NCBI RefSeq assembly: GCF_007991635.1
Contig: NZ_BJYS01000045.1
Location: 1-64,000 of the forward strand
Direction: 5' to 3'
DNA: 64,000 nucleotides
From: Adhaeribacter aerolatus
GTDB lineage: Bacteria; Bacteroidota; Bacteroidia; Cytophagales; Hymenobacteraceae
The position numbers and the translations under genes are program-made. Of the stretch, positions 53,142 to 61,849 are shown one piece after another. The notes below the pieces were generated by a model. The model saw only the letters and a list, made by a program, of their open reading frames with translations, was not told the origin of the DNA and did no database searches. Position 1 is the stretch's first letter; each line of letters starts with the position of its first letter.

Positions 53142-55238
53142 ATGGGCAGAAAATTAGCTTTGTTTTTGTTCTCTTTATTTAGCTGGTTTGCTGCCGCAGC
53201 CCAGGAATACCAGCGACCAGCCATTAACCTGGAACTATTGGTGCAGGAACTACTCGCACAACAAGAAGAAGACAATCCGGTTTACGAAGATGTTTACGAA
53301 AACCTGCTGCTTTACTACCAAAATCCTATCAACCTGAATAATACGAATGCCGATGAATTGACCGCTTTGTTTGTTTTAACTCCTGCCCAAATAAATAATT
53401 TATTTACGCATATCCGGCAAAATGGGCAATTATTGAGTATTTATGAACTGCAATCCGTACCGGGTTGGGATTTAATTACCATCCAAAAAATATTACCTTT
53501 TGTTACCGTACAGGAACCGGGGCTGCTGGCTACCCGGCAGGATTTATGGCAACGCATTTTAAAAAACAACAACCATTATTTATTAGCCCGTTACGACCGT
53601 ACCTGGCAGCAACGCAAAGGCTATTCACCACCCGATACCATCGGTAACCGTCTGACCACCCGTTATTCCGGTTCGCCGGATAAATATCTGATGCGCTACC
53701 GCAACAGCCACGCCCATGATTTTAGTATTGGTTTTACCACCGAAAAAGATGCCGGAGAGGCCTTCGGCTGGCAACCCACCAGGCATCAATACGGGATGGA
53801 TTTTTATTCGGCTCATTTTCAGGTATACAACAAAGGCCGGTTTAAGGCCTTGGCTTTGGGCGATTATCAGTTGCAGTTCGGGCAGGGGCTGTTGCTGTCC
53901 TCGGGTTTCTCGGTTGGCAAAGGCAGCGAAACCATTACCACTGTTCGCCGCAGCAACGTGGGCATCCGGCCGTATTCGTCGGTACTCGAAAGTGGCTTTT
54001 TCCGCGGGACGGCGGCCACTTATACTATTCACCAAAATATTGAACTGACCGGCTTTTTCTCCCGCAAAAGAGTGGATGGCACTTTGGGAGCCGCGGCCGA
54101 TAGTTTAGCTGCACAAGCCTTTTCTTTTGGCGGCGTACAAACCTCCGGGCTGCACCGCACACCTACGGAACGCCGGAATAAGCACCAACTAACCGAAAAT
54201 ATATTTGGGGGTAACATAATATTTAAAACATCAGCACGCCACTTCACCACCGGCCTCACCTTTGTACACACCAGCTATAATTTGCCTTTGCAGCGGCAGA
54301 ATGCCAGCTACCACGCCTTTAGTTTTAATGGGAAGCAAAGTGCCAATATTGGATTTCATTACAGCTACAATCTGCTAAACGTAAATGTTTTCGGCGAAAC
54401 GGCCAGATCGTACAGCGGTGGTTTAGGTACCGTAAATGGGTTAATGGCCAGCTTATCCAAGCAAGTAGATGTTGCCTTAATCTACCGGAACTATGCCAAG
54501 AATTTTCATAGTTTTTACGGAAATGCCTTCGGCGAAAACACCCGCAATGCCAATGAACTGGGCTGGTACACCGGCCTGAAGATAAAGCCGGCCATAAAAT
54601 GGGAAATTACTGCTTATTACGATCGGTTCCGGTTTCCGTGGCTTAAATACCGGGTAGATGCACCCTCGGGCGGACAGGAATATTTGGTGCGGTTGCTGTA
54701 TAAACCTACTAAAACCGCAAACCTGTACGCGCAATTCCGGCAGGAAACCAAAGGTTTAAACCGCCGCGAAAACGGCCGGCCGCTGGATTATGTGGCACCG
54801 GCTACCCGCCGCAATTATTTATTTTACTTAGATTTCTCGCCGCTGCCTTCTTTAAGTTTACGCTCGCGGGTACAAATGAGCCGGTACCAGCACGAACATC
54901 CCTGGGAAACCGGATATTATATCGGCCAGGAAGGAATATTTTCTTTCGGAAAGACCGTACTCAGCGCCCGCTTTGCCCTTTTTGATACTGACGATTATGA
55001 CACCCGGCAATACGTAACCGAACGGGATGTATTATCCGCTTTTTCGGTGCCGGCGTTCTTTGGAACGGGTACCCGTGTTTACCTGGTGGCGCAACAAGCT
55101 ATAACGGGAAAGCTGGATGCCTGGCTCAAAATTGCCTATACTCAATACCGGCACCAGGAAACCATCGGTTCGGGGCTGGAAGAAATTGCTGGTCCGGTGC
55201 GGACCGATATTCGTTGCCAGGTACGTTATCGCTTCTAA
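53142..55238 (+). CDS. Helix-hairpin-helix domain outer-membrane barrel protein
   Basis: The 698-residue protein has a signal peptide (about 1-20) and a helix-hairpin-helix region at about 55-125 (NPINLNNTNADELTALFVLTPAQINNLFTHIRQNG, then LLSIYELQSVPGWDLITIQKILPFV). That region is two ComEA-like units, and a long beta-barrel from about 180 to the C-terminal aromatic strand (TDIRCQVRYRF) follows. Barrel repeats such as FKALALGDYQLQFGQGLLLSSGFSVGKG are visible. The HhH motif in ComEA binds DNA, but here it is periplasmic and could serve protein contacts instead. The family is widespread in Bacteroidota and, to my knowledge, uncharacterised. It follows the PorV-like gene by 6 bp. Confidence 0.85.
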   Translation: MGRKLALFLFSLFSWFAAAAQEYQRPAINLELLVQELLAQQEEDNPVYEDVYENLLLYYQNPINLNNTNADELTALFVLTPAQINNLFTHIRQNGQLLSIYELQSVPGWDLITIQKILPFVTVQEPGLLATRQDLWQRILKNNNHYLLARYDRTWQQRKGYSPPDTIGNRLTTRYSGSPDKYLMRYRNSHAHDFSIGFTTEKDAGEAFGWQPTRHQYGMDFYSAHFQVYNKGRFKALALGDYQLQFGQGLLLSSGFSVGKGSETITTVRRSNVGIRPYSSVLESGFFRGTAATYTIHQNIELTGFFSRKRVDGTLGAAADSLAAQAFSFGGVQTSGLHRTPTERRNKHQLTENIFGGNIIFKTSARHFTTGLTFVHTSYNLPLQRQNASYHAFSFNGKQSANIGFHYSYNLLNVNVFGETARSYSGGLGTVNGLMASLSKQVDVALIYRNYAKNFHSFYGNAFGENTRNANELGWYTGLKIKPAIKWEITAYYDRFRFPWLKYRVDAPSGGQEYLVRLLYKPTKTANLYAQFRQETKGLNRRENGRPLDYVAPATRRNYLFYLDFSPLPSLSLRSRVQMSRYQHEHPWETGYYIGQEGIFSFGKTVLSARFALFDTDDYDTRQYVTERDVLSAFSVPAFFGTGTRVYLVAQQAITGKLDAWLKIAYTQYRHQETIGSGLEEIAGPVRTDIRCQVRYRF

Positions 55239-55430
55239 AAATTATCCATTATTTAGTTTTACCGGTTATTAATCAATAGTAATCATTTATTGGGGTAAAA
55301 TGCGGCGTGGTTGCTTTAAAATAAATCTAAAGGAAAGCTTTTTTCGTTTGTGCACGGAATAATGCTCCGGTACTTTAACCTTTAATTTAAACTACCTTTA
55401 ATTTTCTGAATCTGACAAATATCTGCTACT

Positions 55431-56906
55431 ATGAAATTTACCAGCCGCTACGCTACCTCGCTTGCCTTGTTTACCGATATGTACCAGCTTACCATGGCCC
55501 AGGCTTACTGGAAAAAGGGTATGGCCGAACAGGAAGCGGTTTTTCATCTGTATTTCCGGAAGCACCCGTTCAATGGCGGCTATACAGTTTGTGCGGGGCT
55601 GGCTGATGCGATTGATTATTTAAAAGAATTTCGTTTTTCTCCGGATGATATTGCTTATTTAGGTAGTCTGAAGGGTAGCCAGCAGCAACCTTTATTTGAA
55701 ACTGAATTCCTGGCTTATTTACAGAACTTAACTTTTACCTGCCAGGTCGATGCCATACCCGAAGGTACCGTGGTTTTTCCGAACGAACCGTTGCTGCGCA
55801 TCCAGGGACCTATTTTACAATGCCAACTCCTCGAAACTCCCTTACTTACTATTATTAATTTTCAGACCCTGATTGCCACCAAAGCAGCCCGCTTAGTGGA
55901 TGCGGCGCAGGGTGACCGTATAATTGAATTTGGCATGCGGCGGGCTCAGGGGCCGGACGGTGCTTTGTCGGCAGCAAGGGCCGCTTTTATCGGGGGAATT
56001 GGGGCCACCTCCAATTTACTGGCCGGGCGCTATTTTGATATTCCGGTTAAAGGCACGCATGCCCATAGCTGGGTTATGTCGTTTCCGGAAGAGCAGGATG
56101 CGTTTGCGGCTTACGCCGAGGTATTTCCGCATGATTCTGTTTTTCTGGTAGATACTTATAATACCCTGCAGGGTATTAAGAAAGCCATAATGGTAGCTAA
56201 ACAACTCCGCGAGAAAGGAGCCGAACTGCTTGGAATCCGTCTGGATTCCGGCGATTTGGCTTACCTGAGCAAGGAAGGCCGCCGGATGCTGGATGAAGCA
56301 GGCCTGCCGGAGGTTTCTATTCTGGCCAGCAACGACCTGGACGAATATTTAATACAAAGCCTGAAATTACAGGGTGCCCGGATAGATACCTGGGGCATTG
56401 GTACTAAACTGGTAACGGCTTACGACCAACCGGCCTTGGGCGGCGTTTATAAACTGGCTGCTTTGCGCGGAACCGACGGCCATTGGGAATATAAACTCAA
56501 ATTGTCGGAGCAACTGATAAAAATATCGACCCCGGGAATTTTACAGGTGCGCCGCTATTATGGCACCCAGAACTTTATAGCCGATATGATTTACTCGGAA
56601 GAACAACCTGTGCCGACTGACGCTACCATTATAGACCCCGCCGATGTAACCCGCCGCAGAACTTTATCCGCCGACGAAGACTTTGAAAATTTATTAGTGC
56701 CGGTATTCCGGAATGGAAAAGTGGTTTACCAGGAGCCGGATTTAAAAACTATTCAGGCCCGTACCCGGCAGCAAATTAGCCAACTGCACGAATCTATCCG
56801 GCGCTTCCTTAATCCGCATTTATATCCGGTAGGTTTAGAAGAGCAATTATTTAAAGAGAAAATGGAAATAATTTTGGGTATCCGGAATAAAGAAACAGGA
56901 CAGTAA
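55431..56906 (+). CDS. pncB: Nicotinate phosphoribosyltransferase
   Basis: The enzyme converts nicotinate and PRPP to nicotinate mononucleotide in NAD salvage. Its 491 residues follow the long form, with LALFTDMYQLTMAQAYW near 11, FRKHPFNGGYTVCAGL near 42, EFGMRRAQGPDGALSAARAAFIGG near 165, KGTHAHSWVMSF (H210, H212) and GIRLDSGDLAYLS near 265. It works upstream of nadD and nadE; nadE is in this window and prs supplies the PRPP. It is monocistronic with a terminator at 56911-56943. Confidence 0.96.
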   Translation: MKFTSRYATSLALFTDMYQLTMAQAYWKKGMAEQEAVFHLYFRKHPFNGGYTVCAGLADAIDYLKEFRFSPDDIAYLGSLKGSQQQPLFETEFLAYLQNLTFTCQVDAIPEGTVVFPNEPLLRIQGPILQCQLLETPLLTIINFQTLIATKAARLVDAAQGDRIIEFGMRRAQGPDGALSAARAAFIGGIGATSNLLAGRYFDIPVKGTHAHSWVMSFPEEQDAFAAYAEVFPHDSVFLVDTYNTLQGIKKAIMVAKQLREKGAELLGIRLDSGDLAYLSKEGRRMLDEAGLPEVSILASNDLDEYLIQSLKLQGARIDTWGIGTKLVTAYDQPALGGVYKLAALRGTDGHWEYKLKLSEQLIKISTPGILQVRRYYGTQNFIADMIYSEEQPVPTDATIIDPADVTRRRTLSADEDFENLLVPVFRNGKVVYQEPDLKTIQARTRQQISQLHESIRRFLNPHLYPVGLEEQLFKEKMEIILGIRNKETGQ

Positions 56907-56910
56907 ATAG

Positions 56911-56943
56911 CAACTAAGCCGATTTGTACCATCGGCTTAGTTG
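56911..56943 (+). terminator. Rho-independent terminator of pncB
   Basis: CAACTAAGCCGAT at 56911-56923 pairs with ATCGGCTTAGTTG at 56931-56943, 13 bp, then TTTTTAT. It lies 5 bp past the pncB stop and also marks the end of the minus-strand polysaccharide genes. Confidence 0.85.
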
Positions 56944-56974
56944 TTTTTATAAATAAAAAATTTAAACAAAATGG

Positions 56975-57730
56975 TTATTTAACTCTGCACACAACCGTAA
57001 CGAACCAGTTTGAATGAGGAATTCCTCCTTGGAGCCACTTCTCAAAGCCAATAACTTCAAAGCCATTTAATTGTGCGAGCATTTCGATCTCAGGATAAAA
57101 TAAAAACCGCATCCGGTGTTGTTCTCTTATTATCTGGCTATTGTGATGAATTTTATCTTTTATTTGTAAGGTATAATTTACATCTACCATATTTTGATTT
57201 AAATGCAGGATGGGTTCAGCAATTCTTTCCACTGAAATACGCGCATCTTCCATGTCTTTTATCCGTCGTTCCGGTAAATCGGTTAAAACCCCTGGCCCAT
57301 ACCAACTATCAAAAATAAAAAGTCCGTTAGGTTTCAGATGAACTTTAGCTGTTTCAAAAGTTTTTAGTAAATCCTCGTTCGTAATCTGGTAGTTAATAAC
57401 ATGAAAGAGGCAAGTAACTATATCGAAGGTTTGGTTTAATCTGATATTCCGGATGTCTCCCTGGCAAAAGTTAACGTTCAGGTTATTTCGGGATTTATTC
57501 TGATTGGCTTCCGAAATCATTTTTTCTGATAAGTCTACCCCGAACACTTGAAAGCCTCGCTCGGCAAGTAAAAAATCATGTTTACCAGTTCCGCAACCAA
57601 AATCTAATATATTTTTAGCTGTGGGCGAATGTTTTTTTATTAATGTATACAGGTAATCTACTTCACCTGCATAATCTTTGTCTTTGTAAAGAAGATCATA
57701 ATAGGCTGCGTAATAATCAAAAGTGCTCAT
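56975..57730 (-). CDS. SAM-dependent methyltransferase, amino-sugar N-methyltransferase-like
   Basis: The 251-residue class I methyltransferase begins YYAAYYDLLYKDKDYAGEVDYLYTLI and has the SAM-binding ILDFGCGTGKHDFLLAERG near 40 and FCQGDIRNIRLNQTFDIVTCLFHVINY near 90. Its N-terminus and central region resemble the TylM1/DesVI group that dimethylates amino groups of dTDP-3-amino sugars. The start overlaps the aminotransferase stop by 4 bp, so the two enzymes are co-produced, consistent with methylation of the amino group that the aminotransferase adds. The resemblance is by eye and the actual acceptor is unknown. Confidence 0.8.
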   Translation of the reverse strand: MSTFDYYAAYYDLLYKDKDYAGEVDYLYTLIKKHSPTAKNILDFGCGTGKHDFLLAERGFQVFGVDLSEKMISEANQNKSRNNLNVNFCQGDIRNIRLNQTFDIVTCLFHVINYQITNEDLLKTFETAKVHLKPNGLFIFDSWYGPGVLTDLPERRIKDMEDARISVERIAEPILHLNQNMVDVNYTLQIKDKIHHNSQIIREQHRMRFLFYPEIEMLAQLNGFEVIGFEKWLQGGIPHSNWFVTVVCRVK

Positions 57731-58845
57731 ACTAAAATTGCCTGAAGGCGTTCCGCTACTTGATGTATTTGTTCCTCCGTTAGAGCCATGCCGCTGGGTA
57801 AATAAAAACCTCTTTCGGCTAGTTTTTCTGCAACCGGATAGTGCTCACCCTGAAAAAGGGACATCTTATGAAATACGGGTTGCAGGTGCATGGGGTAAAA
57901 GAAAGGCCTGGTTTGTACTTTTAAAGCTCCTAATTTTTGCATAGCAACTAGTGCGTTAAACGGTATTTCTTCGGTTAAAACAATACCAAAGACCCAATAA
58001 ATATTATTTGCAAAAGGAGTAGTAGGCAATGGCAACTGCAGGCCCGGTACCTGGTGCAGTAGTCGGTGGTACTTTTGGCCCATTGCCCTTTTTATTTGAA
58101 TAAAATGGTCCAGCCTTTCTAATTGGGCCAAACCCAAAGCTGCCTGTAAATTGGTCATCCGGAAATTATAACCTAATTCTTCGTGGTAGAACCGCTTTTC
58201 CGGAATAAAGCACAGGTTACGAAGCGAACGACATTTAGCTGCAAGTTCCGGGTTATCAGTTACAATCATCCCACCCTCGCCGGTGGTAATGTGTTTATTA
58301 GGATAAAAACTGAAGATACTGATATCGCCAAAGCTTCCACAAGGCTTTTGATTGTAGGTCTGGCCGTGCATTTCGGCCGCATCTTCAATAATTTTAAGCC
58401 CGTGCTGCGCTGCTATGGCTAATAGAGGGGCCATATCTACGGGTAAACCGTAGATATGCACCACCATAATAGCTTTGGTTCTGGGCGTTATGTTCGCTGC
58501 TACCTGGTTCACATCCATGTTCCAGGTTACCGGGTCCGCATCAACTAAAACGGGTTTGGCTCCGGCTCTTACAATAGCCGCCGCACAGGAAATAATAGTA
58601 AAGGCTGGCATAATTACTTCGTCGTCCTTACCAATTCCTAAAGCCAGAACGGCTGTTTCTAAAGCTACCGTACCATTGCAAACCGCTATTCCAAATTTGC
58701 GATTTACTTTAGTTGCAAAAAGCGCTTCAAATTGATTAACATAAGGGCCTTCTGACGAAATCCAGCCAGTCTCGATGCAGTTGATTAAATATTGTTTTTC
58801 GTTGCCATCCAGCAAAGGTTCATTAACCGGAATTACTGAATCCAT
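57727..58845 (-). CDS. DegT/DnrJ/EryC1 sugar aminotransferase
   Basis: A 372-residue PLP enzyme making an amino sugar nucleotide. It has PVNEPLLDGNEKQYLINCIETGWISSEG at the start, CNGTVALETAVLALGIG near 56, KIIEDAAEMHGQ near 155 and the PLP-lysine segment FSFYPNKHITTGEGGMIV near 180, and ends with SGMALTEEQIHQVAERL. Compared with the enzyme at 25382-26518 it is a different subgroup. It is second in the cupin-aminotransferase-methyltransferase operon, 9 bp after the cupin gene and overlapping the methyltransferase by 4 bp. Confidence 0.92.
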   Translation of the reverse strand: MDSVIPVNEPLLDGNEKQYLINCIETGWISSEGPYVNQFEALFATKVNRKFGIAVCNGTVALETAVLALGIGKDDEVIMPAFTIISCAAAIVRAGAKPVLVDADPVTWNMDVNQVAANITPRTKAIMVVHIYGLPVDMAPLLAIAAQHGLKIIEDAAEMHGQTYNQKPCGSFGDISIFSFYPNKHITTGEGGMIVTDNPELAAKCRSLRNLCFIPEKRFYHEELGYNFRMTNLQAALGLAQLERLDHFIQIKRAMGQKYHRLLHQVPGLQLPLPTTPFANNIYWVFGIVLTEEIPFNALVAMQKLGALKVQTRPFFYPMHLQPVFHKMSLFQGEHYPVAEKLAERGFYLPSGMALTEEQIHQVAERLQAILV

Positions 58846-58854
58846 TTGTACTTC

Positions 58855-59280
58855 TTAAACAAGATTGCTTACTTCGGCCTGAATACCCTTAAACCGGATC
58901 TTGTCATCCCCAACGTAAGGGCCCTGCTTAACCTCAATCATCTCCAAGTCCTCTAATACCTCAAAACCATGACCACCAGCAGCTAGTAGAATAACATCGC
59001 CAGGTTCCAGAATATGACTTTCCAGATAATTCTGGTCAATATCATATAAATCAACCTTTAATTTACCTTTCTTAATTACTAATACTTCCTGAGTGAAAAA
59101 AACCTCCCGACTGACCGGGCTGTGCGTATGCGCCTCAATTAAATGGCCTTCAGAATGTTTAATAAAGGCTAATTGTTGAGAAAAACAGGAAGGAGTTAAA
59201 AAATTTACCCCTGATTTATTATAACTGTTGTGAATAATTAAAGCTATTAGCTTTTCTTGATGGATAATAGTTTGGATCAT
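58855..59280 (-). CDS. Cupin-fold protein of a sugar-nucleotide operon
   Basis: A 141-residue single cupin domain. LIEAHTHSPVSREVFFTQEVLVIKKGKLKVDLYDID gives the first motif with histidines, and EPGDVILLAAGGHGFEVLED the second, with the EVKQGPYVGDDKIRF tail. Small cupins like this recur in polysaccharide clusters next to aminotransferases; some resemble WxcM/FdtA ketoisomerases that set the keto position before transamination, others have no shown role. It is the first gene of the minus-strand operon ending at 56975. Isomerase activity is only a suggestion. Confidence 0.75.
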   Translation of the reverse strand: MIQTIIHQEKLIALIIHNSYNKSGVNFLTPSCFSQQLAFIKHSEGHLIEAHTHSPVSREVFFTQEVLVIKKGKLKVDLYDIDQNYLESHILEPGDVILLAAGGHGFEVLEDLEMIEVKQGPYVGDDKIRFKGIQAEVSNLV

Positions 59281-59836
59281 TTAATTAACTGTTTGGGTTG
59301 TAGAAATAAGTGTCGGATAATTTGTAAATATAATATTTCTTGGTAAGGTTTAGATGTCCTATATTCCCCGCCTGAAAATATTTATTTTGCAGTGTTAAAA
59401 ATTTATGGTAAAAAACTGAATATTGGTTATTTATTTAAAAATAGCCTAAGAATTTTTATAATATTTTAGAATATTAAAATTAGCCGTTTAGTAAAGAGAG
59501 AAAGGTTAATTTGTGCTGATTCAAAAAAAATTATTGATTTTGAAACAGACTTAATTTTAAAATTAAAACTAAAATTTAGCGGTTTAAATTAATATTGGTA
59601 GAAAAGACAATTGCCACTTAAATTGTAAAACATAAACGGGTTAAGAGTTCTTCTCAAGACTGTTAAATTGTTAGTTTTAACAGCAATAAAGCAGAATTTT
59701 TTGCATGATTACAAGTTATAAAAGTTGTAAATTGTTGCCTGGTAGAATTAAGTTAGTTTAATTAAATTCAATTAAAAAATAAATAATATTAAAGATATAA
59801 AAGCTTAGCCAATATGTACTTTATATGCGGTAAGCG
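59281..59836. other. 556-bp AT-rich intergenic region
   Basis: Very AT-rich spacer between the cupin operon (-) and the FkbM gene (+). It contains runs such as TTAAAATTAAAACTAAAATT and no open frame of note. Promoters for both directions should be here but I cannot fix them with confidence. The AT richness continues into the genes to the right, suggesting a boundary of acquired DNA. Confidence 0.4.
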
Positions 59837-60598
59837 ATGGCATACATGACAAAAAGCATTAAAACTTTATTCCGCTTACTGCAGAATTTTGGGGTTGAAT
59901 ACGGAATTTCATTATTTATTAATTTTAAATTAAACAGGTTAGATAACTTAAGGCTTCCTAATATTAACTCCAGTATATCATTAAGAAAAGGAACCTCTGA
60001 TTCGGATGCTTTCTACCAGGTATTTGTTTTAAATGAATACAAGATAGATTTTATAGAAAGGCCTAAAGTTATTATAGATGGCGGGGCAAATATTGGCCTT
60101 TTTACGGTTTTGATGAAAAATAAATTTCCAGAAGCTAAAGTTATAAGTGTTGAACCAGATAAAGACAACTTTGCAATGCTTCAGAAAAATGTAGCCAACT
60201 ACAACAACGTTTATTGTGAAAACCTAGGCCTTTGGAATAGGAAAACAAAGCTAAAAATTTACGATAAATTTGAAATGGGTAAATGGGCAATGGTAGTTGA
60301 AGAAAGTGAGGCAGAAGGAAATATAGAGGCTATTTCAATAGATGAGTTAGTTTGTAAATACGCTATTAATACCATTGATATATTAAAATTAGATATTGAA
60401 ACGAGTGAAAAAATATTATTCCTGGATAACTACGAAGGCTGGCTTCCGAAAGTAAAAATGATAATAATTGAGCTACATGATTGTTTGGAGGAGGATTGTT
60501 CTAAACCTTTTTTTGTAGCTATTAATAAAACTTTTAGTAAGTATACCTATTCTATTTCTGGTGAGAATACCGTTATTATAAATAATGACCTTGTATAA
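59837..60598 (+). CDS. FkbM-family methyltransferase
   Basis: The 253-residue protein has the FkbM domain: VIIDGGANIGLFTVLMKNKFPEAKVISVEPDKDNFAMLQKNVANYNNV near 75, NTIDILKLDIETSEKILFLDNY near 175 and KMIIIELHDCLE near 205. FkbM-type enzymes use S-adenosylmethionine to O-methylate sugars or other hydroxyls. Within this polysaccharide region it likely decorates a glycan residue. Codon use is AT-rich. It stands alone, 235 bp before the glycosyltransferase gene on the same strand. Confidence 0.88.
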   Translation: MAYMTKSIKTLFRLLQNFGVEYGISLFINFKLNRLDNLRLPNINSSISLRKGTSDSDAFYQVFVLNEYKIDFIERPKVIIDGGANIGLFTVLMKNKFPEAKVISVEPDKDNFAMLQKNVANYNNVYCENLGLWNRKTKLKIYDKFEMGKWAMVVEESEAEGNIEAISIDELVCKYAINTIDILKLDIETSEKILFLDNYEGWLPKVKMIIIELHDCLEEDCSKPFFVAINKTFSKYTYSISGENTVIINNDLV

Positions 60599-60832
60599 CA
60601 ACATGAAAAATACTGAAATTGCGGCACATCAAAACCGTTAAATGGTGAGCTGTACGTATGAATGATTTCTTTTAAAATTATTTGCCGAAGTATTTATTTT
60701 TTTGAATTAAATTTTATTTATTAGATTTTGTAATGAATATAAACAAACTTTATTGTGGCGGTTATTTAGGCTCTTTCCAATCTATGACTTATCAATCTTA
60801 GAATTTTAGATATTACAAGTAGATATAAATAG

Positions 60833-61849
60833 ATGCTTATTTCAATCATCATTCCTACCTTAAATCGTGCAAAATCTTTAAAACTTACGCTTCATTCAAT
60901 TTATCAGCAAACGGATAAGATGGATTTTGAAGTGCTGATTATTGACAATGGATCTTCTGATGAAACAAAGGATATTTGCAACGGGTTTGTAATTAATTCA
61001 CCTGGTCAATTCAGGTATTATTATAATTCGGAACCAGGGCTGCTGACCGGGAGACACCTGGGAACATCCTTGGCAAAAGGTAGCATATTATGTTTTATAG
61101 ATGATGATGTAGAACTTAATCCTTCCTGGGTTTCCGGCGTTAAAGAAGCTTTCAAAAATTCGGAAGTTCTTTTAGCCACAGGTCCTTGTCTGCCTAAATA
61201 TGAGGTTGATCCGCCAGAATGGATTTATTATTTTTTTAACAAAACTAAATGGTCAGGTACTTCTTGTACCTGGCTAAGCTTATTTGATTTTGGAAGTAAT
61301 AAAAAGTTAGTCGAACCAAACTGCGTGTGGGGACTGAATTTTTGCATCCGGAAAATAACCCTCCAGGAACTTGATGGCTTTCATCCTGATAATATTCCTG
61401 CTAAACTTCAGTTTTTTCAGGGGGATGGGGAAACCGGCTTAACCATGAAAGCGCAATCGTTGGGTTATAAAGCGCTTTATCATCCTCAATTACAACTTCA
61501 TCATCTTATTTCCGCTGATAGGTTAACGGTTAAATATTTTAAGCAAAGGGCTTTCTACCAAGGTGTCTGTAATTCTTTTACGCTTTTAAGAAAGAAATAT
61601 TTATATAATAACGCCGGTGATAAGATAATTTCTTTAGCTAGCGTTAAAAATATATTAAGGCCCGCGAAAAATCTTTTAATATATGTTAAGAATCAATTTA
61701 TTCCAAAAGAAATTCGTGAACTCATGGCCATTCTTCAACAGGAAGAAAAAGCAGGATTTGATTTTCATCAGGAAGCATTTAGGAATAACCCCAAAGTAAA
61801 AGAATGGGTGCTCCGGAAAAACTATTGGGATTATAAATTGCCCCGTTAA
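60833..61849 (+). CDS. Family 2 glycosyltransferase
   Basis: The 338-residue GT-A glycosyltransferase begins LISIIIPTLNRAKSLKLTLHSI and has LIIDNGSSDETKDIC near 37, SEPGLLTGRHLG, and CFIDDDVELNPSWV with the metal-binding DDD near 94. GDGETGLTMKAQSLGYKALYHP near 203 provides the acceptor-side acid (GETG). It has no membrane segment, so it is a soluble or peripheral enzyme of glycan assembly. It converges on the flippase gene with a 4-bp overlap (61846-61849). Donor and acceptor are unknown. Confidence 0.92.
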   Translation: MLISIIIPTLNRAKSLKLTLHSIYQQTDKMDFEVLIIDNGSSDETKDICNGFVINSPGQFRYYYNSEPGLLTGRHLGTSLAKGSILCFIDDDVELNPSWVSGVKEAFKNSEVLLATGPCLPKYEVDPPEWIYYFFNKTKWSGTSCTWLSLFDFGSNKKLVEPNCVWGLNFCIRKITLQELDGFHPDNIPAKLQFFQGDGETGLTMKAQSLGYKALYHPQLQLHHLISADRLTVKYFKQRAFYQGVCNSFTLLRKKYLYNNAGDKIISLASVKNILRPAKNLLIYVKNQFIPKEIRELMAILQQEEKAGFDFHQEAFRNNPKVKEWVLRKNYWDYKLPR

